From Streptomyces sp. NRRL F-4489 (GTDB lineage: Bacteria; Actinomycetota; Actinomycetes; Streptomycetales; Streptomycetaceae): a stretch of DNA of 64,000 nucleotides. Within the stretch, counting starts at the first letter, position 1, and every line of letters starts with the position of its first letter. The stretch lies in NCBI RefSeq assembly GCF_001509485.1, contig NZ_LLZI01000013.1, forward strand, positions 1 through 64,000, written 5' to 3'. Under the pieces are notes generated by a model. It saw nothing but the letters and a program-made list of their open reading frames with translations, had not been told where the DNA came from and did no database searches. Below, piece by piece: positions 1 to 11,600 of the stretch. The translations under genes and the position numbers were made by a program.

Positions 1-678
1 CTCCCGTACGGCACCCCCGACGCCCCCCGCCTCGCCGTGCGCGGCGAAGCCCGCCTCGAGGTCGACCCCGAAGTCGCCCACCTCACCATCACGGTCAGCG
101 CCCGCGGCACCGACCGCACCACCGCGCTCACCGACCTCACCCGCCGCAACGACCACGCCCTCACCCTCATCAAGAGCTACGGCACCGCCGTCGAAAAACT
201 CGAAACCGGCAGCTTCACCCTCACCCCCCAACTCACCGACAAGGGCCGCCACGAACGCGTCCGCGCCTACCACGGCCGCGTCACCCTCACCGCCACCCTC
301 AACGACTTCACCGCCCTCGGCGAACTCACCACCCGCCTCGCCGACCTCGAACTCACCCGCGTCGACGGCCCCTGGTGGGCCCTCCGCCCCGACTCGCCCG
401 CCCACCGCACCGCCCGCACCCAGGCGGTCCGCGAAGCCGTCCAGCGCGCCCGCGAATACGCCGAAGCCCTCGGCGCCGACCTCGACGCCGTCCTGGAAAT
501 CGCCGACCTCGGCGCCGAAAACCAGCCCCCCGCCTACGGCTACGGCATGCCCGCCGCCCCCGGTGGCGCCCGCGCCGCCCTCCAGGAATCCGCCCCCGCC
601 CTCGACCTCGAACCCCGCCGCCAGACCGTCTACGCCGGCGTCAACGCGCGCTTCACCATGACCCGTCCCACGCTGTGA
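1..678 (+). CDS. SIMPL-domain (DUF541) protein, 5' end missing
   Basis: The reading frame is open from base 1 (LPYGTPDAPRLAVRGEARLEV), so the true start is probably upstream of the window; the first internal start is GTG at 37. The family shows a first strand of the form V-G-E-A-x-x-x-V-x-P-D and a regular alpha/beta pattern, here RGEARLEVDPEVAHLTITV. About 225 residues are visible and the C-terminus (YAGVNARFTM) ends as expected for SIMPL proteins. The molecular role of this family in Streptomyces is not established; some members are envelope proteins, but no signal peptide can be judged because the N-terminus is missing. It is followed by a hairpin terminator and then pyk. Confidence 0.8.
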   Translation, partial: LPYGTPDAPRLAVRGEARLEVDPEVAHLTITVSARGTDRTTALTDLTRRNDHALTLIKSYGTAVEKLETGSFTLTPQLTDKGRHERVRAYHGRVTLTATLNDFTALGELTTRLADLELTRVDGPWWALRPDSPAHRTARTQAVREAVQRAREYAEALGADLDAVLEIADLGAENQPPAYGYGMPAAPGGARAALQESAPALDLEPRRQTVYAGVNARFTMTRPTL

Positions 679-690
679 GACGACCCGCGC

Positions 691-723
691 GAAGCCGCAT
701 TTTCCGCTCATCGGAGCGGCTTC
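691..723 (+). terminator. Hairpin terminator after the SIMPL gene
   Basis: GAAGCCGC at 691-698 pairs perfectly with GCGGCTTC at 716-723, enclosing a smaller CCGCTC/GAGCGG stem. It starts 13 bases after the stop codon. There is no T tract, which is common for terminators in high-G+C actinobacteria. Confidence 0.6.
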
Positions 724-811
724 GCGCCCATTCCAAAAGTTGTCAACAGCCTTTCACCCAACGGTCGTTGAGCAGTCATGTCCCCACAGTTCCCTACCCC
801 CCGGTAAGTCA

Positions 812-817
812 TAGGGT
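812..817 (+). promoter_or_regulatory. -10 box for leaderless pyk transcript
   Basis: TAGGGT lies 6 bases before the ATG of pyk and there is no Shine-Dalgarno sequence. A start about 7 bases after the box would place transcription at or next to the A of ATG. No good -35 box is visible. The leaderless reading is inferred from spacing. Confidence 0.5.
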
Positions 818-823
818 CGACCC

Positions 824-2263
824 ATGCGCCGAGCAAAAATCGTCTGCACCCTGGGACCCGCCACCGACTCGTACGAGCAGATCAAAGCCCTCGTCGACGC
901 CGGAATGGATATCGCCCGCTTCAACCTCAGCCACGGCACCTACGCCGAACACGAAGCGCGTTTCGACCGGGTCCGCAAAGCCTCCGAGGAAGCCCACCGC
1001 AGCGTCGGCATCCTCGCCGACCTTCAAGGCCCGAAGATCCGCCTGGGCCGTTTCCGTGAAGGCCCCGTACTTCTCGAACGCGGCGACGAGTTCACCATCA
1101 CCGTGGAGGACGGCGTAGAAGGCGACCGCCACCTCTGCGGCACCACCTACGCCGGCCTCGCCGACGACGTCACCCCCGGCGAACGGATCCTCGTCGACGA
1201 CGGCAAGGTGACCCTCGAAGTCACCGCCGTCGACGGCCCCCGCGTCCGGACCACCGTCCTCGAAGGCGGCATGGTCTCCGACCACAAGGGCCTCAACCTC
1301 CCCGGCGTCGCCGTCTCCGTCCCCGCGCTCTCCGAAAAGGACCAGGACGACCTGCGCTGGGCGCTCCGCTACGGCGCCGACGTCATCGCCCTTTCCTTCG
1401 TCCGCAGCGGCCGCGACATCACCGACGTGCACCGCATCATGCGCGAGGAGAACCGCCGCCTGCCGGTCATCGCCAAGGTCGAGAAGCCCCAGGCCGTCGA
1501 GAACATCGACGAGATCGTCGCCGCCTTCGACGGCATCATGGTCGCCCGCGGCGACCTCGGCGTCGAAATGCCCCTGGAAACGGTCCCGATCGTTCAGAAG
1601 CGCGCCATCAAACTGGCCCGCCGCAACGCCAAACCGGTCATCGTCGCCACCCAGATGCTCGACTCGATGATCGACAACTCCCGCCCCACCCGGGCCGAGG
1701 CCAGCGACGTCGCCAACGCCGTCATCGACGGCACCGACGCCGTGATGCTCTCCGGCGAGACCAGCGTCGGCAAATACCCGGTCGAAACGGTCCGCACCAT
1801 GAGCCGCATCGTCGAGGCCGCCGAGGAGGACATCCTCGCCAACGGCCTCCCGCCGCTCACCGAACGCAACAAGCCCCGCACCCAGGGCGGTGCCGTGGCC
1901 CGCGCCGCCGCCGAGATGGGCGACTTCCTCGGCGCCAAGTTCCTGGTGGCCTTCACGCAGTCCGGCGACACCGTCCGCCGCCTGTCCCGCTACCGCTCCC
2001 CGATCCCGCTCCTCGCCTTCACCCCGGACCCCGCCACCCGCTCCCAGCTCAACCTCACCTGGGGCGTGGAGACCTTCCTCGGCCCGACCGTCGACTCCAC
2101 CGACGAGATGGTCGCCCAGGTCGACGAGCAGCTCCTGAAGATCGGCCGCTGCCGCAAGGGCGATGTCGTGATCATCACCGCCGGCTCCCCGCCCGGCGTC
2201 CCCGGCTCCACCAACCTCGTCCGCGTCCACCACATCGGCGAGGACGACCTCCCGCACCAGTAG
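824..2263 (+). CDS. pyk: Pyruvate kinase
   Basis: Cytoplasmic glycolytic enzyme converting phosphoenolpyruvate and ADP to pyruvate and ATP. The 479-residue length matches bacterial type II enzymes. The N-terminus RRAKIVCTLGPAT is the family signature, followed by the substrate-loop region NLSHGTYAEH, the catalytic segment IAKVEKPQAVENIDEI, MVARGDLGVEMP and the allosteric-domain entry SGETSVGKYP. The B domain lies at roughly residues 70-165. The ATG at 824 is chosen because it gives the canonical N-terminus and sits 6 bases after a TAGGGT -10 box. A strong hairpin follows the gene, so it is probably monocistronic. Streptomyces often has two pyruvate kinases; which paralogue this is cannot be told from sequence alone. 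Confidence 0.97.
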   Translation: MRRAKIVCTLGPATDSYEQIKALVDAGMDIARFNLSHGTYAEHEARFDRVRKASEEAHRSVGILADLQGPKIRLGRFREGPVLLERGDEFTITVEDGVEGDRHLCGTTYAGLADDVTPGERILVDDGKVTLEVTAVDGPRVRTTVLEGGMVSDHKGLNLPGVAVSVPALSEKDQDDLRWALRYGADVIALSFVRSGRDITDVHRIMREENRRLPVIAKVEKPQAVENIDEIVAAFDGIMVARGDLGVEMPLETVPIVQKRAIKLARRNAKPVIVATQMLDSMIDNSRPTRAEASDVANAVIDGTDAVMLSGETSVGKYPVETVRTMSRIVEAAEEDILANGLPPLTERNKPRTQGGAVARAAAEMGDFLGAKFLVAFTQSGDTVRRLSRYRSPIPLLAFTPDPATRSQLNLTWGVETFLGPTVDSTDEMVAQVDEQLLKIGRCRKGDVVIITAGSPPGVPGSTNLVRVHHIGEDDLPHQ

Positions 2264-2287
2264 CCCCACCCGCACGCCGATCCCCCT

Positions 2288-2329
2288 GGGCCGAGGTACC
2301 TGACTGCCGTCCCGTCAGGACTTCGGCCC
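2288..2329 (+). terminator. Hairpin terminator after pyk
   Basis: The arm beginning GGGCCGAGGTACCTGAC pairs with GTCAGGACTTCGGCCC, about 15 base pairs with one bulge and an 8-9 base loop. It begins 25 bases after the pyk stop. Confidence 0.7.
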
Positions 2330-2530
2330 GATGTGTGCGTGCGGGGGCGCGGCATCGGCGGTGGTGTTCCGGGGGTGGCGGTGCGAAGGACGATCATGCC
2401 GGCCGGCCGGCGCTCGTACACGCGGGCGGGACCGCCGCGTGGAGCATCCGCGAGAGGTCATCGGAGTGGCGGTTCGCCTCATCGGGCGAACTTCGCGGTA
2501 ACTCAGGTGACCTTGGAATCGAAGGTAAAG

Positions 2531-2605
2531 TGCCCCGGGTCGGACTCGAACCGACACTGTATGGGTTTTGAATCCATTGCCTGCTGCCAATTGGGCTACC
2601 GGGGC
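2531..2605 (-). tRNA. tRNA with CAA anticodon (tRNA-Leu by anticodon), short variable loop
   Basis: On the minus strand a complete 75-nt cloverleaf folds: acceptor GCCCCGG/CCGGGGC, discriminator A, D arm GCC/GGC with GG in the loop, anticodon stem ATGGA/CCCAT around loop TTCAAAA, variable loop ACAGT, and T arm GTCGG-TTCGAGT-CCGAC. The anticodon is CAA, which reads the leucine codon UUG. The variable region has only 5 bases, whereas normal bacterial tRNA-Leu has a long class II arm, and the last anticodon-stem pair is an A-C mismatch. CCA is not encoded. The isotype is therefore called from the anticodon only. Confidence 0.85.
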
Positions 2606-2701
2606 CAGCGGATCCAAGGTTTGTACCTACCTGCTGTGGGACCACCCTACAGGAGATAGGTAGGCTCGTGGGGCACCACCTGCCTGGAACGAGGAGTCCC
2701 C

Positions 2702-3376
2702 TTGAGCGCCGCCGAGCCCCAGCAGCCCGTCGCCGATGGCGACCAGTCGCACGTCCCGCCGCTGACCACGCGCGTCGTGATCGCCGAGGACGAGGCGCTG
2801 ATCCGCCTCGACCTCAAGGAGATGCTGGAGGAGGAGGGCTACACCGTCGTCGGTGAGGCCGGGGACGGCCAGAAAGCCGTCGAGCTGGCCCGGGAGCACC
2901 GCCCCGACCTGGTGATCCTGGATGTGAAGATGCCCATCCTGGACGGTATCTCCGCCGCCGAGCAGATCGCCGAGGAGTCCATCGCGCCGGTCCTGATGCT
3001 GACCGCGTTCTCGCAGCGCGAGCTGGTGGAGCGGGCCCGGGACGCCGGGGCGATGGCGTATCTCGTGAAGCCGTTCAGCAAGAGCGACGTCGTGCCCGCG
3101 ATCGAGATGGCGGTGTCGCGCTTCACCGAGCTGAAGGCGCTGGAGAAGGAGGTCGCCGACCTCAGCCAGCGGCTGGAGACGCGGAAGCTGGTGGACCGCG
3201 CCAAGAGCATTCTGCAGACCGAGTACGGGCTGAGCGAGCCGGCCGCGTTCCGGTGGATCCAGAAGACGTCGATGGACCGGCGGCTGTCGATGCACCAGGT
3301 GGCCGAGGCGGTCATCCAGGACGCGGCGGAGCGCCAGCAGCAGAAGCAGCAGAAGGAGCCGGGGAAGGGCCAGTAG
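2702..3376 (+). CDS. Two-component response regulator with ANTAR RNA-binding domain
   Basis: Receiver domain at about residues 22-140 with acidic pair E29-D30, phosphoacceptor D74 in VILDVKMP, T101 and K123 in LVKPF, so it should be phosphorylatable. A coiled linker (about 140-165) leads to a C-terminal ANTAR domain (RLETRKLVDRAKSILQ through MHQVAEAVI), which in this family binds paired hairpins in nascent RNA and prevents termination; mycobacterial PdtaR is the characterised relative. The tail is Gln/Lys-rich. The start is TTG at 2702, preceded by GAGGAG at a good distance; no ATG or GTG gives the conserved N-terminus. No histidine kinase is adjacent, so the gene is an orphan regulator here. 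Confidence 0.93.
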   Translation: MSAAEPQQPVADGDQSHVPPLTTRVVIAEDEALIRLDLKEMLEEEGYTVVGEAGDGQKAVELAREHRPDLVILDVKMPILDGISAAEQIAEESIAPVLMLTAFSQRELVERARDAGAMAYLVKPFSKSDVVPAIEMAVSRFTELKALEKEVADLSQRLETRKLVDRAKSILQTEYGLSEPAAFRWIQKTSMDRRLSMHQVAEAVIQDAAERQQQKQQKEPGKGQ

Positions 3377-3398
3377 GAGGCCGGGGCCCGGTTCGCGG

Positions 3399-3438
3399 AT
3401 CGCCGGCGGTGCCCGTGGGGGCGCCGCCGGCGATTTTT
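3399..3438 (+). terminator. Rho-independent terminator after the ANTAR regulator
   Basis: ATCGCCGGCGG at 3399-3409 pairs with CCGCCGGCGAT at 3424-3434 and is followed by a T run ending at 3438. The neighbouring thioesterase gene converges on it, so it may work for both strands. Confidence 0.85.
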
Positions 3439-3490
3439 CGTACGCGTCGCGCGCGGGCCGTACGCGTTCCCGCGCCGGGCCCGTGGCCGG

Positions 3491-3964
3491 TCAGGCGCGG
3501 TACATGCCCGGGTCGGCGTCGCGCAGCAGGCAGGTCAGGCGGGCGCTGCACACCCGCTTGCCGTCCTCGTCGGTGATGACGACCTCGTAGGTGGCGGTGG
3601 TGCGGCCGCGGTGTACGGGGGTGGCGGTGCCGGTGACGAGTCCGGAGCGGACGCCGCGGTGGTGGGTGCAGTTGAGGTCGACGCCGACCGCGGCCTTGGT
3701 GGGGCCGCCGTGCAGCATCGCGCCCACGGAGCCGAGGGTTTCGGCGAGGACGGCGGAGGCGCCGCCGTGCAGCAGGCCGTAGGGCTGGGTGTTGCCCTCG
3801 ACGGGCATGGTGCCGACGACGCGGTCCGGTGCGGCCTCGGTGACGTGGACGCTCATCCGCTCGCCGAGGTGGCCGGCGGAGAACAGGGCGGGCAGGTCGA
3901 TACCGAGGCCGGACCACTGGTCGAGGACTTCCTGCGGGAAGGTGGTCGTGCGCTGCTCACCCAT
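3491..3964 (-). CDS. PaaI-family hotdog thioesterase
   Basis: A 157-residue single hotdog domain. The central helix carries YGLLHGGASAVLAETLGSVGA, the HGG-x-x-x-x-x-x-E pattern of PaaI/YdiI-type acyl-CoA thioesterases in which the Glu is catalytic, and the C-terminal strands include GRTTATYEVVITDEDGKRV. Such enzymes hydrolyse aromatic or short acyl-CoA thioesters in the cytoplasm; the substrate cannot be deduced. The ATG at 3964 is preceded by GGAG with good spacing. It lies 86 bases downstream of the molybdoenzyme gene on the same strand, so the two may be co-transcribed, although no functional link is obvious. Confidence 0.85.
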   Translation of the reverse strand: MGEQRTTTFPQEVLDQWSGLGIDLPALFSAGHLGERMSVHVTEAAPDRVVGTMPVEGNTQPYGLLHGGASAVLAETLGSVGAMLHGGPTKAAVGVDLNCTHHRGVRSGLVTGTATPVHRGRTTATYEVVITDEDGKRVCSARLTCLLRDADPGMYRA

Positions 3965-4050
3965 GGGTGCTCCGTTTCGCTCGCCGTGGACGTGCCCTGG
4001 GCGCGCCGGTGGACGCGCCGTTGATCGTCGCGGATGTGCGCCTGTTCCTA

Positions 4051-6393
4051 TCAGGCCGGCGGGTGGGCGTGGCCTCCGGGGTGTCCGTTCGCCGCTTCGG
4101 GCCGGGGGGCCGCGGGGGCGGTGGTGGGTTCCAGCCGGATGACGAGGGATTTGGAGGCGGGGGTGTTGCTGGTGTCGGCGGTGTGGTCGAGGGGGACCAG
4201 GACGTTGGTCTCGGGGTAGTAGGCGGCGGCGCAGCCCCGGGCGGTGGGGTAGTGGACGACGCGGAAGCCGGGGGCGCGGCGTTCGCTGCCGTCGGTCCAT
4301 TCGCTGACGAGGTCGGCGTAGCTGCCGTCGGGGAAGCCGAGTTCGCGGGCGTCGTCGGGGTGGACGAGGACGACGCGGCGGCCGTTCTTGATGCCGCGGT
4401 AGCGGTCGTCGAGGCCGTAGATGGTGGTGTTGTACTGGTCGTGGGAGCGGAGGGTCTGGAGGAGCAGCCGGCCTTCGGGGAGGGCGGGGTGTTCCACGGG
4501 GGCGGCGGTGAAGTTGGCCTTCCCGGTGGCGGTGGGGAAGCTGCGGCTGTCCCGGGGGGCGTGCGGGAGGGCGAAGCCTCCGGGGCGGGCGACCTTGGCG
4601 TTGAAGTCCTCGAAGCCGGGGATGACGCGGGCGATGCGGTCGCGGATGGCGGCGTAGTCGCGCTCGAACTCCTCCCAGGGGGTGCGGCTTCCGGGGCCGA
4701 GGACGCGGCGGGCGAGGCGGGCGACGATGGCGGGTTCGGAGAGCAGCTGGGGGCCGGCCGGTTCGAGGCGGCCGCGGGAGGCGTGGACCATGCCCATGGA
4801 GTCCTCGACGGTGACGAACTGGTCGCCGCCGGCCTGGCGGTCGCGTTCGGTGCGGCCGAGGGTCGGCAGGATCAGGGCGTGGGCGCCGGTGACGGTGTGG
4901 GAGCGGTTGAGCTTGGTGGAGACGTGCACGGTGAGGCGGGCGCGGCGGATGGCGGCTTCGGTGACGTCGGTGTCGGGTGTGGCGGCGACGAAGTTCCCGC
5001 CCATGGCGAAGAAGACCTTGGCCTGGCCGTCGCGCAGGGCGCGGATGGCGCGGACGACGTCGTAGCCGTGCTCCCGGGGCGGGGCGAAGCCGAACTCCTT
5101 CTCCAGGGCGTCGAGGAAGGCGGGTGCGGGGCGTTCGAAGATGCCCATGGTGCGGTCGCCCTGGACGTTGCTGTGGCCGCGGACGGGGCAGACGCCGGCG
5201 CCGGGGCGGCCGATGTTGCCGCGCAGCAGGAGGAAGTTGACGACTTCCTGGATGGTGGGGACGGAGTGCTTGTGCTGGGTGAGGCCCATGGCCCAGCAGA
5301 CGATGGTGCGCTTCGACGCGAGGACCATGGCGAGGGCGCGTTCGATCTCGTCGCGTGACAGGCCGGTGGCGCGGAGGGTTTCGTCCCACTCGCCGGTGCG
5401 GGCGAGGTCGGCGAAGTCCTCGAAGCCGTGGGTGTGGTCGCGGATGAAGTCGGTGTCGAGGGCGCCGTCGGTCTCCAGGATGCGGCGGTTGAGGGCGCGG
5501 AAGAGGGCTTGGTCGCCGCCGATGCGGATCTGGAGGAAGAGGTCGGTGAGGGCGGTGCCGCCGCCGGCGAGGCCGCGCGGGGTCTGCGGGTTCTTGAAGC
5601 GTTCGAGGCCGGCCTCGGGCAGCGGGTTGATCGAGATGATCTTGGCGCCGGCGGCCTTGGCCTTCTCCAGGGCGCTGAGCATCCGGGGGTGGTTGGTGCC
5701 CGGGTTCTGGCCGGCGACGATGATCAGGTCGGCCTGGTAGAGGTCGTCCAGCAGGACGCTGCCCTTGCCGACGCCGAGGGTCTCGGTGAGTGCCGAGCCG
5801 GAGGACTCGTGGCACATGTTGGAGCAGTCGGGGAGGTTGTTGGTGCCGAATTCGCGGGCGAAGAGCTGGTAGAGGAAGGCGGCTTCGTTGCTGGTGCGGC
5901 CGGAGGTGTAGAAGACGGCTTCGTCCGGGGTGGCCAGGGCGGTGAGTTCCCCGGCGATGATGTCGAAGGCGCGGTCCCAGGTGACGGGCTCGTAGTGGGT
6001 GCCGCCCTCGGGGAGGTACATGGGGTGGGTGAGGCGGCCCTGCTGGCCGAGCCAGTAGCCGCTGCGGTTGGCGAGGTCGGCGACCGGGTGGGCGGCGAAG
6101 AAGTCGGGGGTGACGCGGCGGAGGGTGGCTTCCTCGGCGACGGCTTTGGCGCCGTTCTCGCAGAATTCGGCGGTGTGGCGCTTGTCGTCCTCGGGCCAGG
6201 CGCAGCCGGGGCAGTCGAAGCCGTTCTTCTGGTTGACGCGCAGGAGGGTGAGCGCGGTGCGGCGGACGCCCATCTGCTGCTGGGAGATCTTCAGGGCGTG
6301 GGTGATGGCGGGGATGCCGACGGCGGAGTGCTGGGGGGAGCCGACCTCGGGGGCGTCCTGGACGGGGTCCGTCGCGGGCGGCTTGCCTGCCAT
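4051..6393 (-). CDS. FdhF/YdeP-family molybdopterin oxidoreductase
   Basis: A 780-residue protein of the length of the YdeP/FdhF-like family (bis-MGD molybdenum enzymes). It has an N-terminal Cys pair in DCPGCAWPEDD, the segment CSNMCHESSGSALTETLG where related formate dehydrogenases place the metal-ligand region, LIIVAGQNPGTNHPRM and AKIISINPLPEAG in the MGD-binding domains, and a C-terminal molybdopterin dinucleotide domain (HDQYNTTIYGLDDRYRGI). No typical N-terminal ferredoxin-type Fe-S cluster or Tat signal is visible, so it is probably cytoplasmic. The substrate is unknown; formate dehydrogenase annotations of this family are by homology only. It is divergent from polA across a 198-base gap. 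Confidence 0.9.
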   Translation of the reverse strand: MAGKPPATDPVQDAPEVGSPQHSAVGIPAITHALKISQQQMGVRRTALTLLRVNQKNGFDCPGCAWPEDDKRHTAEFCENGAKAVAEEATLRRVTPDFFAAHPVADLANRSGYWLGQQGRLTHPMYLPEGGTHYEPVTWDRAFDIIAGELTALATPDEAVFYTSGRTSNEAAFLYQLFAREFGTNNLPDCSNMCHESSGSALTETLGVGKGSVLLDDLYQADLIIVAGQNPGTNHPRMLSALEKAKAAGAKIISINPLPEAGLERFKNPQTPRGLAGGGTALTDLFLQIRIGGDQALFRALNRRILETDGALDTDFIRDHTHGFEDFADLARTGEWDETLRATGLSRDEIERALAMVLASKRTIVCWAMGLTQHKHSVPTIQEVVNFLLLRGNIGRPGAGVCPVRGHSNVQGDRTMGIFERPAPAFLDALEKEFGFAPPREHGYDVVRAIRALRDGQAKVFFAMGGNFVAATPDTDVTEAAIRRARLTVHVSTKLNRSHTVTGAHALILPTLGRTERDRQAGGDQFVTVEDSMGMVHASRGRLEPAGPQLLSEPAIVARLARRVLGPGSRTPWEEFERDYAAIRDRIARVIPGFEDFNAKVARPGGFALPHAPRDSRSFPTATGKANFTAAPVEHPALPEGRLLLQTLRSHDQYNTTIYGLDDRYRGIKNGRRVVLVHPDDARELGFPDGSYADLVSEWTDGSERRAPGFRVVHYPTARGCAAAYYPETNVLVPLDHTADTSNTPASKSLVIRLEPTTAPAAPRPEAANGHPGGHAHPPA

Positions 6394-6561
6394 TGCGCTC
6401 TCCTCGGGGCGTGCGCCGGGCGGGGCCGCCGGGTGGTGGCGGGCGGGTGCCGGCGCGGGTGGGTGCTGGTCTTCGATCCTGTCATGGACGGTGCGCGGGG
6501 AGTAAGGCGCCGGGGCGGTGTACGGGCGGGTGGCAGGGGGCGTCGTCCGGCGCGGCGGGGA

Positions 6562-6584
6562 TTGTCAGTGGGGCGTGGCAGGAT
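6562..6584 (+). promoter_or_regulatory. RecA-NDp/PafBC-type promoter of polA
   Basis: TTGTCAGTG (6562-6570), 8 bases, then CAGGAT (6579-6584). This matches the mycobacterial consensus tTGTCRGTG-N8-TAnnnT except for C in the first -10 position. The GTG at 6592 lies 7 bases after the box, so a leaderless transcript is predicted. Regulation by PafBC in this organism is inferred. Confidence 0.75.
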
Positions 6585-6591
6585 CGGGGGC

Positions 6592-9327
<2,736 letters not shown>

Positions 9328-9746
9328 GGGGGTGGCGGGGGTACGCGGCTGGGGGTGCGGGCTTGCGCTGCGTGCGTGCCCCTGCCGCTGCTCGTGCTCC
9401 GGCCTCCTGCCCCTGAGCGCTGGGGGCCGGCTCCCGTTCGTGGTGGCGCGCTGCTGGGGACGGGGGCGGCCAACCTCCCCTGCGCCGCCCCCCGTTCGCC
9501 GTTCCCCGGATGGCCGGCGGAGCGGCCAGGTCGTATCGGCCGCATCCCTCAACGGGCCGGTATCCGCCCACCGTTGATCGATTCGGCTCGTTATGTGGCC
9601 GATGGGAGTGGTGGCCGTGCGGCCCGAGTTGTCGTAGTGTCGCCGCAGTTGACGCGCGGGGGAGCGCGCTACGGCGTCGTACGCGGCGGTCGGCCACCGG
9701 TGCCGAACGGGCGGCGCGGTAGGCCGACATGGAGGGGACACCAGAA
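9328..9746. other. Intergenic region between polA and the lytic transglycosylase gene
   Basis: No convincing gene in 419 bases. A weak -10 candidate (TAGTGT near 9635) lies about 105 bases before the transglycosylase start. I looked for a ydaO-type c-di-AMP riboswitch, common before Streptomyces cell-wall hydrolase genes, and did not recognise one. Confidence 0.5.
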
Positions 9747-11600
9747 ATGGCAGCCACATTCCGGCGGCGGCTCCACAGGGGAGTGGCCTCGACGGCGGTG
9801 GCGGCGCTGGCGCTGGCCGCGCTGACCGCTTCCCAGGCGCCCGGAGCCGCCGACCAGGCGCCCGCCCGCACCGAATCGGCGCCCGGGCCCTCCAAAGACA
9901 CCCCGATAGACGGCGGCTCGTCCTTCTACACCGACCGCCCGCCCGCCAAGTCCCCCGCGCCACCGCATGATTCCGGCCAACCCGGCGGCTCCGGGACCGT
10001 CGTCCACGGCCCGTCCCAGGCGGGCATCCCGGCCACCGTCCTGGCCGCGTACAAGAACGCCGAGGCCCGGCTGCACGACTCGGCTCCGGGCTGCAAGCTG
10101 CCCTGGCAACTGCTCGCCGCGATCGGCGAGGTGGAGTCCGGCCACGCCCGCGGCGGCGCGGTCGACGCCCGGGGCACCACGCTCCGGCCGATCCTCGGCC
10201 CCCAGCTCAACGGCCAGGGCTTCGCCCTGATATCCGACACGGACGGCGGCCGCTACGACGGCGACACCACCCACGACCGCGCGGTCGGCCCGATGCAGTT
10301 CATCCCGTCCACCTGGTCGCAGGGCGGCCCGGAGGGCGCGGGCTGGGGCGCCGACGGCAACGGCGACGGGGTCAAGGACCCCAACAACGTCTTCGACGCC
10401 GCCCTCGCCGCCGGGCGCTACCTCTGCGCCAACGGGCGGGACCTCTCCGTCCAGGGCGACCTGGACCGCGCCGTCCTCGGCTACAACTACTCCGGCGAGT
10501 ACCTCCGGCTGGTGCTGTCCTGGTACGGGTTCTACCGGAAGGGCACGTTCGAGGTACCGGACGGTACGGGTGTGGTCCCCGTCCGGCGCGGCGGCGGCAC
10601 CTCCGCCACGGCGGGCGGCCCGGCCGGGAAGCCCGGCCGCGGCGGCGCCAAGGGGACGCCGCCGGCCGCGGGCGGCCAGGGCGGCGGCACGTCCGGCAAG
10701 GGCCCGGCGCACCGGCCGGGCGGCCAGCCCGGAACGGGTGGTTCCACCGCGCCCTCGCACGACGGCACGCCCGCCCCGGGGCCGTCCCCGAAGCCCACTC
10801 CGGACCCGAAGCCCACCCCGACGACCCCCACCCCGAAGCCGCCGGCCGAGCCCGCCCCGCTCGCCACCCTCGAAGCGGCCGGCGCGAACGGCGGCACGGA
10901 GCCCGCGAAGCTGACCGCCACCGCGGGCACCGACTTCCCGACCGCCCCGCGGGTCCTGGCCAAGGACGCGGGCGGCAAGCCGGTGGCCGGCGCCGCCATC
11001 CGCTTCACCGTCACCGGCGGCACGGGTACCCGCTTCGCCGGCGGTGCCGCCGAGGTCACCGTCACCACCGGCAAGGACGGCCTGGCCGCCGCTCCGGTGC
11101 TGCACGCCGGCGACACGCCCGGCCGGTTCACCGTCCGCGCCACCGCCGCCGTCCGCGGCGTCCACCCGGTCGACTTCACCGGCACCGTCACCGCCCGGCC
11201 CGCCCCGAAGGCCGACGCGCTGGTCCGGACCTCCGACGACAAGAAGCTGACCGCGGCCGCCGGCGGCGCGTTCGCCGACGACGCCGTCCAGATCAAGGCC
11301 ACCTGCCGGGGCAAGGCGGTGGCGGGTGTCCCGGTCACCGCCACCCTGGTCACCGACGACCCGAAGCAGCCCGTGGAGAACGACCGCGGCCCCTATTTCA
11401 AGGACCCCGCGGCCACCGGGGACGCCAAGGACAAGCCCATCCGCACCCTGACGGGCCTCACCACCGACGCCGACGGCCTGCTCACCCTCCCGAAGCTGTA
11501 CACGGACGCCCACCCGGGCACCTTCCGGCTCCGGCTGACCACCGCCGACGGCACCGTCCTCACCGTCACCCTCACGGTGACAGCCCCGGCGGCTTCCTGA
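9747..11600 (+). CDS. Secreted lytic transglycosylase with C-terminal Ig-like domains
   Basis: 617 residues. A cleavable signal peptide (RRRLHRG, hydrophobic stretch, ASQAPGA) is followed by a catalytic domain at about residues 95-270 with AAIGEVESGHARGG, where the Glu is the likely catalytic acid, and AVGPMQFIPSTWSQ, typical of transglycosylases of the MltB/SLT type that cleave peptidoglycan. A Gly/Pro-rich linker with KPTPDPKPTP repeats leads to about 250 residues of two probable beta-sandwich Ig-like (invasin-type) domains, with KDAGGKPVAGAAIRFTV as the signature of the first. The ATG at 9747 has GGAGGGG nine bases upstream, better than the in-frame ATG at 9729. It should act in cell-wall remodelling outside the membrane. 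Confidence 0.9.
   Translation: MAATFRRRLHRGVASTAVAALALAALTASQAPGAADQAPARTESAPGPSKDTPIDGGSSFYTDRPPAKSPAPPHDSGQPGGSGTVVHGPSQAGIPATVLAAYKNAEARLHDSAPGCKLPWQLLAAIGEVESGHARGGAVDARGTTLRPILGPQLNGQGFALISDTDGGRYDGDTTHDRAVGPMQFIPSTWSQGGPEGAGWGADGNGDGVKDPNNVFDAALAAGRYLCANGRDLSVQGDLDRAVLGYNYSGEYLRLVLSWYGFYRKGTFEVPDGTGVVPVRRGGGTSATAGGPAGKPGRGGAKGTPPAAGGQGGGTSGKGPAHRPGGQPGTGGSTAPSHDGTPAPGPSPKPTPDPKPTPTTPTPKPPAEPAPLATLEAAGANGGTEPAKLTATAGTDFPTAPRVLAKDAGGKPVAGAAIRFTVTGGTGTRFAGGAAEVTVTTGKDGLAAAPVLHAGDTPGRFTVRATAAVRGVHPVDFTGTVTARPAPKADALVRTSDDKKLTAAAGGAFADDAVQIKATCRGKAVAGVPVTATLVTDDPKQPVENDRGPYFKDPAATGDAKDKPIRTLTGLTTDADGLLTLPKLYTDAHPGTFRLRLTTADGTVLTVTLTVTAPAAS

Noticed and set aside
5428-6591. Upstream extension of the polA frame
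   Set aside because: It overlaps the molybdoenzyme gene on the other strand, lacks family resemblance and would read through the polA promoter.
9600-9746. Possible c-di-AMP (ydaO) riboswitch before the lytic transglycosylase gene
   Set aside because: Expected for some Streptomyces cell-wall hydrolases, but the conserved motifs are not present.
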